From Gigaspora margarita (lineage: Eukaryota > Glomeromycota > Glomeromycetes > Diversisporales > Gigasporaceae): a DNA stretch of 64,000 nucleotides. Under the pieces are notes generated by a model that saw nothing but the letters and a program-made list of their open reading frames with translations, made no database searches and was not told the DNA's origin. Numbering within the stretch: the stretch's first letter is position 1; the number at the start of each line of letters is the position of its first letter. Shown here one piece after another: positions 46,311-57,185 of the stretch. Both the position numbers and the translations under genes were made by a program. The DNA lies in assembly GCA_009809945.1 (NCBI GenBank), contig WTPW01000146.1, forward strand, positions 565,042 through 629,041, in the 5' to 3' direction.

Positions 46311-47141
46311 TCCTAAATAGAACTATATCATTTGTGCTATTTGAAATAAATACTATTATTTTAAAATTTGTTCCTTTACTTTTAGTTCTTCTTGATATTA
46401 CTGTTTACAATAACAATAACAAAATAATTTTTTGAAAATAGCTTAAGTAGTAAATTCCAATTCTGCTTTATAAAACTAGATATGATTTGAAATTTATCAA
46501 ACTAACTCTTAGTTTTGATCTAGTTTATAATTATTATAACTTGTTAGTTTTACAAACAATAATAGTTTTTTTAAAAGATCAGAAAATTGAATTAAATTTA
46601 TCTAGTTCAATTTAGTATACTATAGAATCAAAAATCATTTAGATGCTATAAATATTTAGAATATAATAACTAATATCTTTTTTAAACAAAAAAAAATTAA
46701 TTTTGAATAATTTTAATACTCACCAGAAGTAAATTTTACTAGAAATGCTATATTCAAAAACATACTAAGTAAATGAGAGCAAGTACTCTAAATAAAAATG
46801 TTCAGGATATCTAAAAACCTCATAAAAACTAAAATTAGATTATTATATCTAATTTACATTATGCAATATAAAACTCCTCTTTTATTCTAAAATTGTACTC
46901 TAACTCTAAAAATTTTAGGCTAGTAAATTTTGCCACTGGTTAATTTTAAATAAATTCTTTAATTTTTGTAAATTTATAAGTAAACTAAAATTATATAAAA
47001 TAATATTCAATTAATATAATAAATTTAATAATACTGCTTAGAGAAGAAAGTAGCAAAATCTTTGATGGTGCTATTAAACCAAAATATCAAAAACTAGAGA
47101 TAGAGAACTAAAAAACAAGATGCTTAAAAGAGAGGGTTTAC
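46311..47141. other. AT-rich DNA without a gene
   Basis: No coding frame, TIR or tandem repeat that I can support. Confidence 0.4.
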
Positions 47142-47396
47142 CTATACATGGTGACAAAATTATTTTGGGTTTTAGAACCCAAAATTAAAAAAATTTCCCA
47201 AAATTGTTTTTGACCTATTTTACTTAAAACCTAAAATTTTTTGATTTTTTTTTTGAATAGACTAAATTACAAGAAACATAAATATATAAATTTTATTTGC
47301 TCTTTCTTATAAAAAATTTTAATTTATTTTACAAAACCTGAAATAGGCATTTTTCAAAATCAATTTCAGTTCCATCTATGGGTTTACCAACTTGAC
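47142..47396. repeat. Dispersed repeat, probable MITE (copy 2, inverted)
   Basis: Reverse complement of 18084-18340 in its main blocks (TTTTTCAAAATCAATTTCAG at right, CCTATACATGG at left). Outer words GGTTTACC and GGTTTACC in both directions suggest imperfect TIRs. Confidence 0.55.
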
Positions 47397-48203
47397 TACT
47401 AGAATTATACTAAAGAAAAAGAACCAATACTATAAAAGTAGGTACTAAAAAAAAAAAACTATAATAGCATCTAATGTTGTATTAATCAACCTATTTAGGC
47501 TAACTAGTTTGAAAGTTTGGAATCTATAAATAGATGATAGTAGTAGTTCAAAAGTACCTCTGATTGCAAGTATTGGTTAATAATTGCAAGTTACTGAAGT
47601 ATAAATAACTATATAGTAGGACAAGTACTACTTTACCAAGTTTTTTTATGAAGATAAAATAGTTCTAAAGACTATAAAATAGAGTATTTAGCACAAGTAG
47701 CATAGGCATACCAATAGTAACTTGCTGCTGGCAGTATGCTAGTATTATACCAAAATTCATTTGGCATGTCACTTAAGTGGCTTAGTAAATAATAGTGCAT
47801 ACATTTGTATATACATATATTTAATTAAATTTGCTTTTAGTATATCATGTTTAGTAAGAGCTATATGCATGTTAACATGAAATTAGCATACACAATTTCT
47901 TGAAATTTTAATTTTATATAGTTAAACTATCTGATGAAGCTATATGCATATTAATATAAAAATTGTATTATAACAATAAAGTTTTGTAAAATAACATAAT
48001 TTAAGTTTAGTAATACTGTCGATAAAAATATCTTAATAGATATATTCTTTACAGGTAGTGTATTCACTACATTAACCATAATATAATAAAGAAAAAATCT
48101 AATTTTATTAAACTATTGTGTATTATAATCTCATTTTTATTAGGATCTTTGATTAATAGTTCAAAGTAATAGTGAAGCCAATTATACAAAAAACATACAA
48201 TAC
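47397..48203. other. AT-rich DNA without a gene
   Basis: Nothing recognisable on either strand. Confidence 0.4.
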
Positions 48204-48207
48204 TTAA

Positions 48208-48562
48208 GGGTAGAGTATATGTAGATCATTTTTATAATACTAATTATGACTCTACTATGTAAATCAGAAATCACTAGTACATCATTTGATTTGATTGGCT
48301 GGTTTCGCATTGTTACCTACAAAATTTATTCATCACCGCAAAATTCATTAACTTCGTAAGTAATTTTTTAACAAACCAACTTAGTTAATATGGGTTTTTT
48401 TGATGTTTTGATAAAACAAGAATTCAAAAACAGGTTTAGTGATATTTTATAATGTTATATTTATTTTTATGTAACTCATCTGTAGTGATTATGTTGTGTA
48501 ATCTGATTTACATAGTAGAGTCATAATTAGTATTATAAAAATGATCTACCTATACTCTACCC
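48208..48562. mobile_element. TTAA-flanked TIR element, 355 bp
   Basis: The ends GGGTAGAGTATATGTAGATC / GATCTACCTATACTCTACCC continue as ~65-base TIRs (through TATGACTCTACTATGTAAATC), flanked by TTAA (48204-48207, 48563-48566). Confidence 0.87.
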
Positions 48563-48947
48563 TTAAATTACAATATCTGATTACAAATACTTGCTATAAA
48601 AAAAACCTATTATTAATTAGCAAAATTATATATTCTTTCATCTGTAAATGTTTATATATTTGAGAAAAATTTGTTTGCACTACAAACAAGATACTATTAA
48701 ATACCTTTTATATAAATCCAGTCTTTATTTAAAAGTACTTTATATCAATAAAGTAGTTTAGTAATTAGATTGAATTTTCTATATATTATATTAAAAAAAA
48801 GTTATTGTATAAATTTTGTTTAGTCTAAAATTCAAAGTAAATAAAAAACCTATCTTATATAAAACTTTAAATTATAATAATATTATGAAGTTCCAACTGC
48901 CTACTGGTTTTGTTTATTCAAATATAACAAATTACAATCATTGTTGA

Positions 48948-49208
48948 TCTGGATTTTGGCATTTTTCTAAAAACATTGCAGGCAATAGGTATAAAGCCAA
49001 GTATATTTATTGTGAATCTAAACTCTCTAGTAGATCTAAAAAATATATATATAGCTATATTATTGAATGTACTAGCTGGCCTGTTAATAAAAAAAGTAGT
49101 TATATTAGAAAAGCAGCCAGTTCAGTCTCTAAATCTTGTAATAAAAGAGCTTGTATTAGTTTGAATCAAGAACAGTCAATATATTATTATAGTCATCCCT
49201 TTTTATAG
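48948..49208 (+). pseudogene. hAT-type transposase BED zinc-finger remnant
   Basis: A stop-free 86-codon stretch without a start codon reads SGFWHFSKNIAGNRYKAKYI, then YC, a Ser/Lys-rich middle and YIIECTSWP. This follows the BED finger layout of hAT transposases (W-x-F, then YKAKCxxC, then HL-x3-C-x-P). The first zinc Cys reads Tyr (a single G-to-A away) and the His position also looks altered, so zinc binding is lost. It ends at TAG 49206-49208. No further transposase follows. A frame starting at ATG 48976 in another register is a shadow. The identification rests on spacing of a few residues. Confidence 0.5.
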
Positions 49209-49449
49209 TTATACTCTATATAGTTACATCTTTATTAAGCACTTAATGTTGTGTAATAGACTTAAATATAGTACAAAACCTTGTTATAGTTACAAATTAT
49301 TTATAATCACTAACACCAAAATAATTTAAAAATATATAAATTTAATTAATAAATAAATCTCTTTACTATTACTAATTTTTAAATAATGCAAGTAATTAAT
49401 CTAATTGGCTACAAAAGTTTTATAGTGCCTAATATAAAAATAGACTATA

Positions 49450-49945
49450 TGTGTCTAAAAATAAGCTACCTAAAATAAGCTACTCCTTGGTCAAAAAATC
49501 AAAAATGTTTTTGATTCAAAAATAAGCTACTCCATAATCAACAATAGTTGCTATATAGTAAAGTTCAAATTTTACTATAGAAATCAATTACCATTGCTTA
49601 AGTAAACTTATTTGAAAAATCAAAATATATATATATAAAATTTATAGCAAGTTTAGAGACTATTTTATTATTTTAACCTTTAAATTTTACATTTTACAAA
49701 AAAATAAAATTCTTTAAAAAAATATATTTGGCAAATATAAAATTAAATATTAAATAATAAAAAGTTTTCCAATTTGTATAGTAAATATGCATTTTGATTT
49801 CTTAAATATATTTACTTAAGTAATTATAATCAATTTATATAGTAAAATTTAAACTTTACTATATTGACTACTTGTAATTGCTAAAAAACCTCTTTTATAA
49901 AAATAAGTTACTCCTAATTTTTGTATATATTTTTAGACTTATATA
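49450..49945. mobile_element. AAAATAAGCTACC element with palindromic core (copy 2)
   Basis: Left words TCTAAAAATAAGCTACC and AAAATAAGCTACTCC (49455-49535). Right words AAAATAAGTTACTCC and TTTTTAGA near 49900-49935. The core palindrome is at 49541-49882. Confidence 0.65.
49541..49882. repeat. Palindromic core, copy 2
   Basis: Inverted arms with AGTAAAGTTCAAATTTTACT outward and CTTAAGTAAACTTATTTG inward, degenerate relative to copy 1. Confidence 0.78.
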
Positions 49946-51570
49946 GTAATTAGAACATTTACTTAATATTATAGGAGAACACCAAGCTATACATAGATAG
50001 GTGACAATTTGCTTTTGCTTATTTTTAACTATTTTTTTGTAGATCTTTTCAATATTTAGTAATATTAATACTTATTTTTGACTGTTGTTTTGTAGATCTT
50101 TTCTATTTTTAGAAATATATAACAATTTTTTAAAATTGTTAGCTGTTCATAGATTGCTCAGGGTCCTATTATAGGCCTTAATTTAATATTATGGACCAAG
50201 TATACTATAAACAATATCTTACTATGACAATGAATATATTTTATATTTTTTTGTCTATAATCTTATAGTCCTATTTTTTTTATTTTAACAATTTTTATAA
50301 TCATCATTTATAATTTTTAATATGACTGTGATTATATAGAGGCTTATATTTATAGTCACATCTTTATATAATCACCATATTAGAGCATGACAGGACCTCA
50401 AAATATATATAGATCAATATTGGCACATTGTCATTTAAAATAAAAAACACCTTGTCATATAACAAGTTATTTTTGTCATAAAAAAGTTATTTATTTTTTT
50501 ATAACTATACTTGTTATTTATGATTTATAGGTTGCTTAATGGCAAAAGAGCAATATGAACATATGTTTTTATAGTATGCACTATACAGAAATGAGAAACA
50601 AAACAATAAACTTGCTATTGCAATATTTAGTTGAATTAGTTGGTTTTGGAATCAACTGTCTTAATTTCTACCATAATTTGCTATAAAAATTTTATTACAA
50701 AACTTGTTAGCTATTGTAATAACACACAGTATTGGAATTAACAGTTGTAGTTTCTATCTAATTTAATGTAAAAATTCATTAACTATTGTTTTATTATAGT
50801 GATTTACTGTAAAAAAATTTATGTATATATGTATATCAATACTTGATATTATGGCACTTAGTATTTGGTTAATTTATTTATTATCATTTTAATTATAGGC
50901 TTTATAACCAATTGAAAGTATTAAAGTATAATTATTGATCCAATTGCTATATTAGTTTTAATTTAGTACATTGATCACATTTTGAATACAGTATAACCCA
51001 CAATAGTTACATACCAAAATCAGACATTATATGTGCCTATTGCGAGATTGTGACTAAAGTGAGCAAAAATTTATATATATAGTACCGAATAGCAAAAACC
51101 ATCTATTTTTTTAAAGGTGCCAAATTTGAGAATTTTATAATGATTCTGATTGGCTAATTTTTGTGCAACAAAATTATGATTGGTTAAAAATATAAAAATG
51201 GTTTTTTTTATACAATAAGTGCCAAATTTTGGATTTTATACTGTATTTAGTAATTTTTAATAATAAATATTGACTATAAAAATACACAAAAATGGTTATA
51301 ACTATTGATCTAGTGAACAGAATACGAGAAACAACCACCATTTAACTCACCTCATCAAGACAGTTCGAATGAGCTATAGATCATCTCTGTATGATTACTA
51401 GTTGCCAAGATTGGAACCAATGAACAAATCAAGTATAGGATCTACAATTTGATTGGCTAGGTAATCTACTGTGCACCAAAGTACATATATGACATTTATA
51501 AAACATGTCATATTAATAGCATATATACTCTATATTATATTTATTACACTATGTTATTTATTTCATATAT
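49946..51570. other. AT-rich DNA without a gene
   Basis: Scattered words such as CAGGACCTCAAA (50389) and an imperfect inverted pair around AAAACCATCTATT / AAAATGGTTTTT (51095-51210) hint at decayed elements. No coding frame is supported. Confidence 0.4.
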
Positions 51571-51736
51571 ATATATATATATTTTTAAGTTTTAGAGGCA
51601 GCTGCAATGGCTGGGATTTTATTATGAGTTATAGTGACGTAATATTTGTTACATGAATGAGGATACAACTAGCCACACATGCACTTTTGGTGCCTAATTT
51701 AAATAGTCCGCCCGAAGGTTCTATACTAGCTGCCAT
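51571..51736 (-). mobile_element. SINE, 3' part, split by an LTR retrotransposon
   Basis: The minus-strand SINE runs 51571-51736 and continues at 56111-56443. The target duplication GTTATTTATTTCATATAT is perfect over 18 bases (51553-51570, 56444-56461). The sequence GATACAACTAGCCACAC through CTAGCTGCCAT matches 60410-60490 and the inverse of 56685-56765. No tRNA head is present at the right end, so it is 5'-truncated. Confidence 0.87.
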
Positions 51737-52199
51737 TGTCACGGGAAATTTTGTTATGTGTCGAAAATTCATCGATCTGCCACCACGTGAACTGTGATGA
51801 TCGTACGTTACCCGACTCTGATTACTACATTTGATGATCGGTTAGTTACCTATGCCGATTACTTCATTTTCTTCTCATTACTACATTTCTGCGTTGTAAA
51901 TTCCCATTACCACATTCTTGTAATAGTCGTAGCTCTTACCTCATTCTTGGTAATCGGGTAATTATGGTGGGAATATAAAAGGATTGTTATATAAAGAAGA
52001 AGGATAGTTAGATTATTTTTTTTCATATATAGAACACACATAACGTTTTATGTAACTTAACATATAACTCTTGTATATAATAAAGATATAATATTCGCTC
52101 TCCCAATAGTATAAATTCCATTCTTTTAATATCCTAATGTTCACGGCTTAAAGTTAAATTGGCAACAAAGTACACAAGTCTCTCCCCAAGTTGTGACAT
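51737..52199 (+). repeat. 5' LTR, 463 bp
   Basis: TGTCACGGG to GTTGTGACA. TATAAAA at 51974-51980 and AATAAA at 52079-52084 mark the likely promoter and poly(A) signal. Confidence 0.9.
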
Positions 52200-52200
52200 T

Positions 52201-52219
52201 TTGGTGCTAGTTGTGTGGA
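52201..52219 (+). promoter_or_regulatory. Primer-binding region
   Basis: TTGGTGCTAGTTGTGTGG directly follows the 5' LTR. A nearly identical sequence follows the LTR of the other gypsy element (35265-35285, minus strand), so both may use the same primer. Confidence 0.6.
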
Positions 52220-52276
52220 ATGATCGTTTTATCCCCACACCTTCTTATAAAAATACGGTGTCATTAAAGCTTAAAT

Positions 52277-54763
52277 ATGTGGAAAAATGTATCGAACAAT
52301 GGTAGTACGGTTAATGAAAACGGGAGTTCCTACACGAATAATAAAGGAATGGTAGATGAAAGACAACCCAATAATTTGAACAACCAATTCCAACAATTGT
52401 TTCAAGAAATGGTGAATGTTTTGAACCGAACACAAGAATCCCAGACGAATTTGGAGGAACAAACTTTCATGAAGATCCCGACCTATGCAGGAGGAAATCA
52501 GGACCCAGTCGAATGGCTAGATTTGGTTAACAGCGCTTTCGAGGTGAATAAAATTGTGGGCGCAAGAAAGCTTGCTGTTGGAAGTGCCAGTTTGACGGGC
52601 CTGGCTCCGTATTGGTGGGAAGGTCGAAAGAGTAAGGAACCAAGGATTCTGTACTGGGATAATGAGAGTGTGCAGGACTGAAGTTTCGTAGACCAGTTTC
52701 TTTTGAATTTTTGTACTCTGACTTTGATGACCCAGTGGAGTACAAAGCTATTAACCCGAAGGCAAGGTGCCTTGGAAAATGTAGAGCGATACGCCGCTGA
52801 TATAATGATGTTCTTTCATTGTATGTCGAAGGTTGGAAATCGGTACCCCGAGAAAGTAAAGGCCCAAATGTTCGTGCAAGGTCTTCGTCCGGATTTGGTG
52901 TTGTCCGTCCAACAATTTATACCAAGTACCCTTTTGGAAGCTGTGGAAAGGGCTCAGTTTTGTGAAATGACAATAGCGCATAGCCTACGTGTGGCTGAGC
53001 CTGTCACAACTTTAGCCACAGTACCCACCTTAATGACAAACCCATCCCAATCGTCCCAAGTAGTGCCCCCTCCGACTCCATGAATAGCAACCCCTGTGCT
53101 CCCAGCAATAAGAAACCCGATAGAACAAATGGTTTCCTTATTACAGGAGGTTGTTTCGGCCGTCAAGAATAATAGCAGTAATATCCTGCCTTCATATGAT
53201 ACGGTCGGCCAAAAAAGAGTTGAATGCTCTTTGAATTGGGCTAGACCAACTACTGCTGCTCAAAATAAAATGAATGTTCATGTAGACAAAAATGAAACGA
53301 AGGAAGAAAAGAAAATTAAGTTCGTTGACCCACCCGTAGTGGCCGATCTTGACAAACCGCGGGAAAAGGTTTTGGTGGAAAAACTAAGACCTGAAAATAA
53401 AAAGTTAGAAAGCAAAGAATGTGGAGTTTCAAGTAAAAAGGATATATCCGATAAGGGTGTAATAACGGACAGTCCAGAGGGTCCGTTGGAAGATATTCGA
53501 ACTTTGTTTAACCGTGAAGGTGACTATCGAAATGGGGTTAGAAGTGGAAAGACTGAATGCAAGGCACTTGACGATAATCAAATATTGGTACCTACCTTGG
53601 ACAACCTTTTTCATTGTTACCAAAATAAAAGGGAGGTTGAAAAAGATAAACCTAAGGCATTTATTGGTTGTCAAAATATTAAAAAGGTCAACCATAATGT
53701 CAGAGCACGTGACTATGACCGACGTCAAATGAATGATAGAAAAAACGAATGGCCCGTAAGAATGATTGATGGTATCGAGGATGAAGGATTAAGAGCAGTT
53801 GATGTTAATGTTAAAGTGGCTGTGGTGAAATGTCATAATAAAGACTGCTTCGATATAACAGTGTTCGACCAAGGAAAAGTGGCTGGGCCTCAAGTCAAAA
53901 AGTATGAACATCAGGCATTCATTAGTAATCAAAAATTGGCAAAGATGGGTTGTGTTAAAGGAGTGAACGATCTTGTTAACTCTAATCAAAACGAAACCGG
54001 GATTGAAAAACGTGAACCCAAGGTATTCGGTAATTATCAAAAACCTGCAGACATGGGTCATGTCAGTACAACGTGGGCTCTTGAATGTTGTTATCATGAT
54101 AAAATCGGCCTAACTAGAGATGAGAATAAATATGGAAAGGACAAATTTAAAGCCTGTGTAATTCGTCCAAAAATTCTACCCATATGACTTCATAAAAGAG
54201 ATGACAGAGATGATAGTTACACCAAAGAGGAAACGAATAGAGTCAAATTTCAAGGAAGAAAATTTACTGAGGGTTATGAAACTTTAGAAGTTGCATGTAT
54301 GAAATGGGAAAAAAGGGTTGAATCGTTTAAGACTCGGGGGAACACAGCTGAGTGCGGAAAAGGGCTATTAGATCGAAGGAATGAATCTAGTAGAGACCTT
54401 GATGATGCATGTAGATCGTGAATACAAAAAGTTCAAGATCATAATCTGAAGTGGGTTGAAAGGGAAAGAAACCGCACAAATAATGCTCAGCCGAATCGAA
54501 TGGAAGATGAGGATTCTGGTATAAACCTAAAGCTTGAATTCGGCAATGAAGAATGTAAAAAAGTTAGTGCGGTGGTGGAAAATGTGGAGAAACCAAAGGG
54601 ACCAAGCACAAAAAAATGGATTAGTAAAAGTAAAGTAAAACAAGCATGGTGGGACAAAAGAATAAGGAAGAGAAAATTCATACCGCATGAATTTGGAGAA
54701 TTTCTGAGTGATCATGTGACTTACAACTTTAGAGCTAGTGTCGACGGTGAAAAACATCAATAA
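52277..54763 (+). pseudogene. gag: Gag polyprotein with four internal TGA stops
   Basis: Gag forms the particle that packages element RNA. One frame of 829 codons runs from ATG 52277 to TAA 54761-54763. It is broken only by TGA at 52679-52681, 53081-53083, 54185-54187 and 54419-54421, with no frameshift. Residues ~70-265 match the retrotransposon gag pattern (FMKIPTYAGGNQDPVEWLD, APYWWEG, RYAADI, FVQGLRPDL). The rest is highly charged and Lys/Glu-rich, with three repeats of the type PKAFIGCQN, HQAFISNQK and PKVFGNYQK spaced along about 53655-54050. No CCHC knuckle. The first TGA stands where a Trp is expected; the others can be CGA-to-TGA at CG sites. The stop overlaps an ATG (TAATG). Confidence 0.85.
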
Positions 54764-54996
54764 TGATGCTCTTGGTTGAAAGGCTATTTATCCATAATAA
54801 CCTTGGCGATTGTGGCACAAAAAAAAAAAATTTAATAGTATCCCGCAGTTGTCTCGCAGTGGTCATGAGGGCAATTTTTTTTATTATTATGGAAGAAGCT
54901 CATTGTCATCCAAGGTTCCGGCAAACAAATCCATATAACAAAAGGAGCGGAGAACAAGTAGTGATTCGCTGGAGCTCATCTTTGAGCAAGGGAAGA
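54763..54996 (+). other. Short frame after gag, up to the 3' LTR
   Basis: An ATG overlaps the gag stop (TAATG), and about 78 codons run to the LTR and beyond. There is no recognised domain. It includes a 13-A run near 54820. It may be the leftover of a deleted pol, but this is a guess. Confidence 0.35.
54984..54996 (+). promoter_or_regulatory. Polypurine tract
   Basis: GAGCAAGGGAAGA directly abuts the 3' LTR. Confidence 0.65.
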
Positions 54997-55231
54997 TATC
55001 ACGGGGAAATTTGTCAGGTGTCGAAAATTCATCGATCTGCCACCACGTGAACTGTGATGATTGTACTTTACCCGACTCTGATTACTACATTTGATGATCA
55101 GTCAGTTACCCACGCTGATTACTTCATTTTCTTCTCATTACTATATTTCTGCGTAGTAAATTCCCATTACCACATTCTTGTAATAGTCATAGCTCTTACC
55201 TCATTCTTGGTAATCGGGTAATTATGGTGGG

Positions 55232-55875
55232 TAGGGGTCTTAGCTGGGTCGGGTTGGGTCAGATAAAACCCGGGTCGGGTCAGACCCGGGTCAGAAAAAA
55301 CCCGGGTCGGGTCAGACCCGGGTCAGATTATTTTCAATGATCGTAAGTAGTCGCTACATAGTAAAGTCCAAATTTTACTATCTAAATCGATAAAATGTGC
55401 TTAGGTAAACTTATTTGGAAGATCAAAATACATATACTCTGAAACTTTCATCAAGATTGGAGAAATTTTTACTATTTAACTTTTAAGTTTTACGTTCGGC
55501 GAACATATTTTTTAAAAAGATTCTAATTTTTTTCGTTGAACGTAAAAATTAAAAGTCAAATAATAAAAATTTCTCCGATTTGGATAAAAATTTCAGGGTA
55601 TATGCATTTTGATCTTCCAAACATGTTTACTTAAGCGAATTTTATCGATTTACATAGTAAAATTTAGACTTTACTATGTAGCAACTATTATCGACCCGGT
55701 TTCAACCCGGGTTGGGTTGGGTTGGGTCTGACCCGGGTCGGGTTTGACATGAGGCGGGTCAGACCCGGGTCGGGTTTGACATGAGGCGGGTCAGACCCGG
55801 GTCGGGTTTTGACCCAAGTGGGTCAGACCCGGGTCAGGCCCAAACCCGACCCAACCCGACCCACTAAGACCCCTA
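55232..55875. mobile_element. hAT-type MITE with CCCGGGTCGGGTCAGA repeats and a palindromic core
   Basis: Perfect 12-base TIRs TAGGGGTCTTAG / CTAAGACCCCTA with an 8-base duplication ATGGTGGG (55224-55231, 55876-55883). GC-rich subterminal repeats (GGGTCAGACCCGGGTC units) lie at about 55245-55327 and 55695-55862. The centre is the AT-rich palindromic core (55338-55698). Confidence 0.92.
55338..55698. repeat. Palindromic core, copy 3, within hAT-type ends
   Basis: Same core as copy 1: CTACATAGTAAAGTCC, TTTTACGTTCGGCGAAC and GTTTACTTAAGCGA in inverted arms. Here it has GGGTCGGG flanks instead of AAAATAAGCTACC ends. Confidence 0.88.
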
Positions 55876-56110
55876 ATGGTGGGAATATAAAAGGATCATT
55901 ATATAAAGAAGAAGGATAGTTAGATTATATTTTTTCATATATAGAACACACATAATGTTTTATGTAACTTAACATATAACTCTTGTATATAATAAAGATA
56001 TAATATTCGCTCTCCCAATAGTATAAATTACATTCTTTTAATATCCTAATGTTCACGGCTTAAAGTTAAATTGGCAACGAAGTACACAAGTCTCTCCCCA
56101 AGCCATGACA

Positions 56111-56443
56111 CCATACCTACAACTCAACTACGGAAATTGTCTATTTAAACCTTCTGTTTCATGATCCTCCTATTACTACCCGACTCACCACGTGACGTGC
56201 AATATTGTGAGGCCACAACCCTTTTGATAATTAATGACCTAAGGCTACTTTACCCTCGCACATGAGCCTACCAGAACACCTTCCATGTCCCATACATGTA
56301 TTAGTGCCCGGATTTGGTAACCAAGGCTACCTGCCCTTATTAGGTTTGTTCCGATCGTAGTACCTGCCTTCTATGGCATATACTGTAAGAACTGATTTTC
56401 ACTCCCTCCTAATTCAGATCTTGCCAAATGGGTTCTTGTGGGT
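56111..56443 (-). mobile_element. SINE, 5' part of the split copy
   Basis: Continuation of 51571-51736. ACCTACAACTCAAC through TGTCTATTTAAACC matches 60494-60530. Its right end adjoins the 18-base target duplication. Confidence 0.85.
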
Positions 56444-56504
56444 GTTATTTATTTCATATATTACATTTATATTATATATACTATATTTTTTATTAGTAGT
56501 AGAT

Positions 56505-57172
56505 CGTCCTGCGGGTCGATAGCATAGCGGTTATGCTCCCAGGATGCAAATCGAAGGTTGCCGGTTCAAGTTCCCCCAGAGGCGATAATAAAAAAACCAG
56601 CTGATTAAGGAAATCTGTGGACCCGCGGTTTGTCAGCTGGCCAGAAAATCAGAGGGCTTAATTAGACAATCCCCTAGTTGGGTTGCAGGTATGGCAGCTA
56701 GTATGGAACCTGCGGGCGGACTACTTAAATTAGGCATCAAAAGTGCACGTGTGGCTAGATGCATCCTTATCTATGGCTTGGGTCTTCTGTCAGCATTTGC
56801 GGATGGACTAAATTGGGCAGTTGCCATTGTCAAGTCTGTGGTGGTGAAGTGAAACGAGTCAGAACCCGATTTGGATTAAATGAAGTCACGAGACATAATG
56901 TAAGGCTGATGTCTAAGAAGATACTACATGAACTCGTAGCGCAGTCATTCCGAGGTGGCGTCTGTTTGTACCAATATCGATCTGGTAACGATCGTCCGAA
57001 GGCGGTATTGGGAGGGTAAAACTCGGTGCCCACTGGGCATTTGGGCGGTCTGAAATAGGGCTAGCCGGATGTGTGCTCACTTAAATAGTTTAATATGTAA
57101 ATTTGTTAATTAATAATTAATAAAGTATTAACGCACTCGTGAGTATCCGGTGCAAGGTTAAAAAAAAAAAAA
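56505..57172 (+). mobile_element. Full-length tRNA-headed SINE, 668 bp
   Basis: The tRNA-like head (56505-56585) is followed by a body and an A-tail (57158-57172), with a perfect 13-base target duplication ATTAGTAGTAGAT (56492-56504, 57173-57185). Body blocks recur inverted at 51660-51736, 60395-60530 and, for the 3' end, 18570-18670. The frame 56759-57019 lies within the body and is not conserved in the other copies, so I do not call a gene. Confidence 0.9.
56520..56574 (+). promoter_or_regulatory. Internal RNA polymerase III promoter of the SINE
   Basis: A box TAGCATAGCGG at 56520-56530 and B box GGTTCAAGTTCC at 56563-56574 match tRNA gene internal promoters, with normal spacing. Confidence 0.8.
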
Positions 57173-57185
57173 ATTAGTAGTAGAT

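Larger units (their letters stand above)
51737..56110 (+). mobile_element. Gag-only LTR retrotransposon inserted in a SINE
   Basis: 5' LTR 51737-52199, internal 52200-54996, 3' LTR 54997-56110 (with a 644-bp insertion). The flanking CCAT on both sides is the target duplication, and the interrupted SINE reads through it. Only a gag-like frame is present. No RT, RNase H or integrase motif exists, so it must use enzymes in trans, like TR-GAG-type elements. About twenty differences separate the LTRs by eye, many at CG sites. Confidence 0.87.
54997..56110 (+). repeat. 3' LTR, split by a hAT MITE
   Basis: Two parts, 54997-55231 and 55876-56110, equal the 5' LTR. The LTR start reads TATCACGGGG, so the terminal TG is mutated. 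The insertion lies directly before the TATA box. Confidence 0.9.

Noticed and set aside
44919..50168. A 5.2-kb hAT element between TAGGACC words that would contain the BED finger remnant
   Set aside because: The 8-base flanks do not match and the inner TIR similarity stops after about 8 bases.
52527..53166. Minus-strand frames opposite gag (52527-52745, 52751-52981, 52954-53166, 53429-53728, 53789-54097)
   Set aside because: Shadows of the gag frame, with no domain or codon signal of their own.
52277..54763. TGA read as Trp (altered genetic code)
   Set aside because: Only one of four TGA codons falls at an obvious Trp, the others suit Arg at CG sites, and other elements have TAA and TAG stops too. 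Decay explains it better.
56505..56585. A true tRNA gene
   Set aside because: A and B boxes are present but the head continues into a body with an A-tail and target duplication, and related heads are decayed, so it is a SINE.
56759..57019. 86-codon frame as a host gene
   Set aside because: It lies within a SINE body and is not kept open in the other copies.
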